This document shows, in pieces, positions 62,413 through 64,000 of a DNA stretch of 64,000 bases; positions within the stretch are counted from its first letter, which is position 1; every line of letters starts with the position of its first letter. Under the pieces are notes generated by a model. That model made no database searches. It was given only the letters and a program-made list of their open reading frames with translations, and was not told the origin of the DNA. The stretch covers positions 1,116,001-1,180,000 of the forward strand of contig NZ_PHUG01000001.1 of the NCBI RefSeq assembly GCF_002813325.1. Reading direction: 5' to 3'. Position numbers and translations under genes: made by a program. The DNA comes from Janthinobacterium sp. 64. GTDB taxonomy: Bacteria > Pseudomonadota > Gammaproteobacteria > Burkholderiales > Burkholderiaceae_D.

Positions 62413-63129
62413 TCAGGCGGCCGCTGGCGGCGCCGTGACGGCGGTCCAGATGCACTGGCCTTTGGCAGCCTTGTCGAGACCGGCGATGGTGGCTTCGTGG
62501 GCGGCGAGTTCATCGGCCGTGGCGCTCTGGAAGATGACTTCGGCCAGCGGCACGATTTCCAAGGCGGCGCCGTCGGCAGCCACTTCCACTTCTTCTTCCA
62601 TGCTCAGGCTGTTTTGCCCGCGCGTCATGGCCAGGTAGACGTCGGCCAGCAATTCCGAGTCGAGCAGCGCGCCGTGCAGTTTGCGGTGGGCATTCGAGAC
62701 GCCGTAGCGGTCGCACAGGGCGTCGAGCGAGTTGCGCTTACCCGGATGCATTTCCTTCGCCTGCACCAGGGTGTCGATCACGCCATGCACTTGCTCATGC
62801 ACAGGCGGCAGGTTCAGACGCTTGAATTCCGCGTTGAGGAAGCCGATATCAAACGGGGCATTGTGGATGATCAATTCGGCGCCAGCGATGTAGGCGCGGA
62901 ATTCGTCGGCGATTTCCGCGAATTTCGGCTTGTCGCTGAGGAATTCCGTCGTCAATCCGTGAACGGCCAATGCACCCTCTTCCGAATCGCGCTCGGGATT
63001 GATGTAATGGTGGAAATTATTCCCCGTCAACATGCGATTGTTCAGTTCGACCGCCCCGATCTCCAGGATGCGGTCGCCCGTACGCGGATTCAGGCCGGTG
63101 GTTTCAGTATCGAGAACAATTTGACGCAT
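62413..63129 (-). CDS. dnaQ: DNA polymerase III epsilon subunit (3'-5' proofreading exonuclease)
   Basis: 238 residues. ExoI motif IVLDTETTGLNP (metal aspartate and glutamate), ExoII in IHNAPFDIGFLNAEF, and ExoIII in HRKLHGALLDSELLADVYLA. The C-terminal tail carries the clamp/alpha-binding region. It lies directly downstream of rnhA on the same strand; in E. coli dnaQ and rnhA are also neighbours, but divergent. Confidence 0.96.
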   Translation of the reverse strand: MRQIVLDTETTGLNPRTGDRILEIGAVELNNRMLTGNNFHHYINPERDSEEGALAVHGLTTEFLSDKPKFAEIADEFRAYIAGAELIIHNAPFDIGFLNAEFKRLNLPPVHEQVHGVIDTLVQAKEMHPGKRNSLDALCDRYGVSNAHRKLHGALLDSELLADVYLAMTRGQNSLSMEEEVEVAADGAALEIVPLAEVIFQSATADELAAHEATIAGLDKAAKGQCIWTAVTAPPAAA

Positions 63130-63216
63130 GGTGAATTCAGTCTTAAAAGCAAAAAGCGAAGGGCACAGTATAGCAAACCTGTGCCCTGCGATGACAACTC
63201 CCGAGCTTGGATATGC

Positions 63217-63654
63217 TTACGCGCGCACGGTTTCCACGCCCAGGTTGGCCAGCTGATCGGCCCGCTCGTTGCCCGGATGGCCATTGTGGCCACGCACCCA
63301 GCGCCATTCCACTTCATGAACGGCTTGGGCCGTGTCGAGCGCCTGCCACAGATCGACGTTTTTCACGGGCGCCTTGGCCGCCGTTTTCCACCCGCGCGCC
63401 TTCCAGCCGTGGATCCATTCGCTGATGCCCTTTTGCACGTACTGGCTATCGGTATACAACACCACCTGGCAGGGACGTTTGAGCGCCGTCAAGGCTTCGA
63501 TCACGGCCTTCAATTCCATGCGGTTATTCGTCGTATTGAGTTCCCCGCCGTAAATTTCTTTCTTGGCGCCATCGGCCACCATCAGCGCGCCCCAGCCGCC
63601 TGTGCCGGGATTGCCCTTGCATGCGCCATCGGCGTAAATCTCTACCTTATCCAT
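63217..63654 (-). CDS. rnhA: Ribonuclease HI
   Basis: 145 residues. Catalytic residues are all visible: Asp in [17 protein letters not shown], Glu in [13 protein letters not shown], Asp in LYTDSQYV, and Asp in NERADQLAN, plus the basic handle [15 protein letters not shown]. It removes RNA from RNA:DNA hybrids. It overlaps the upstream methyltransferase gene by 8 bases. Confidence 0.96.
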   Translation of the reverse strand: MDKVEIYADGACKGNPGTGGWGALMVADGAKKEIYGGELNTTNNRMELKAVIEALTALKRPCQVVLYTDSQYVQKGISEWIHGWKARGWKTAAKAPVKNVDLWQALDTAQAVHEVEWRWVRGHNGHPGNERADQLANLGVETVRA

Positions 63655-64000
63655 CTTGCTGTTCCCGCCTTTTGTTCGTGACCGGTGCGCCTGCGGGCGC
63701 CGTCGCCGGTTTCTTGGTCCACGCCGGACCGATCAAACGCATCCCTTTGACGCGCTTGATCGCCTGCACTATATACACTGCGCCCAGATATGGCCACCAG
63801 CGCGCACCGGCCTTGTCCATGAAAGCGTTGCGGCGCAGCCATTTTTCTGTCTTGCAGGCAGGTGCGTAGCAGCCGAAGTAGCTTTGGCTGACGCCCATGT
63901 TCAGCAATTTTAACCAGTCTTTCATGCGCGGCATAGAGATCAGCTCGCCCGCCCGCGGCAGGTAGTGGCGGCCCGTGACTCTTCCGAGGCCCTGGCGCAT
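63647..64000 (-). CDS. Methyltransferase, C-terminal part (YafS-like; 5' end outside window)
   Basis: The last ~117 residues of a protein whose start lies to the right of the window. [20 protein letters not shown] and [16 protein letters not shown] match the C-terminal half of YafS-type SAM-dependent methyltransferases, which sit next to rnhA-dnaQ in many proteobacteria. The tail after this is basic and probably disordered. The methyltransferase call rests partly on this conserved neighbourhood. Confidence 0.7.
   Translation of the reverse strand: MRQGLGRVTGRHYLPRAGELISMPRMKDWLKLLNMGVSQSYFGCYAPACKTEKWLRRNAFMDKAGARWWPYLGAVYIVQAIKRVKGMRLIGPAWTKKPATAPAGAPVTNKRREQQDG

Overview
The window looks like chromosomal DNA of a betaproteobacterium of the Oxalobacteraceae (Janthinobacterium/Massilia/Duganella type). 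This is inferred from the high GC, the monomeric NADP isocitrate dehydrogenase, a Neisseria-like NsrR, a glutathione-dependent gentisate pathway, and the rnhA-dnaQ order followed by tRNA-Val(CAC). No search was run, so the genus is an inference. There is no rRNA, prophage or CRISPR array. About 60 protein genes (a few of them low-confidence), several pseudogenes, one tRNA, one decayed insertion sequence and a number of candidate operators and terminators can be supported.

Layout. 1-5.8 kb: the 5' part of ppc, then a nitric-oxide block (nsrR, flavohaemoglobin hmp, a hemerythrin protein, with a well-spaced NsrR site) interleaved with the acetate permease pair DUF485-actP. 5.9-12.0 kb: a six-gene overlapping operon of stressosome type (RsbR, RsbS, RsbT, an ATPase-PP2C fusion, and two hybrid histidine kinases, the first carrying an RsbT-like ATPase at its N-terminus). 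12-20 kb: a metallophosphoesterase, a DUF4303-like protein, a divergent LysR/SDR pair, a porin remnant, an HpaR-like MarR regulator, a lipoprotein GH3 glycosidase and a divergent AraC regulator. 20.3-26.8 kb: a complete RND efflux system (inner-membrane pump, adaptor, TolC-like factor) with a TetR repressor and two operators of the same architecture. 26.8-34.1 kb: a complete 3-hydroxybenzoate/gentisate operon ending in a porin, with a divergent LysR regulator.

34.1-39.1 kb is the most accessory part. Two unknown secreted proteins are followed by an AT-rich block carrying an ECF sigma factor and two small unknown ORFs. The block is bounded by a 215-bp direct repeat that duplicates the 3' end of the second secreted-protein gene. 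An unrecognised, immunity-like protein follows. 39.2-44.4 kb: a class A penicillin-binding protein downstream of a class D beta-lactamase on the same strand, a 52-residue charged protein, a folE2 pseudogene with internal deletions, and alkB. 44.5-51 kb: an HbpS-like protein, an SDR/GntR pair with a perfect operator palindrome, a thioesterase, a YoaK-type membrane protein, an AroP-like permease and a 540-residue unknown protein.

51.4-57.3 kb: a chemoreceptor, an APS kinase and a sulfotransferase form a tight operon, followed by a PAS-GAF-GGDEF diguanylate cyclase and two copper-type exported proteins. 57.4-64 kb: icd, a decayed IS3-family element that cuts a small ORF, tRNA-Val, dnaQ, rnhA and the 3' end of a methyltransferase gene.

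The strongest leads for something undescribed are the stressosome/hybrid-kinase operon, the chemoreceptor-cysC-sulfotransferase operon, and the repeat-bounded AT-rich sigma-factor block. All three are read from sequence alone.
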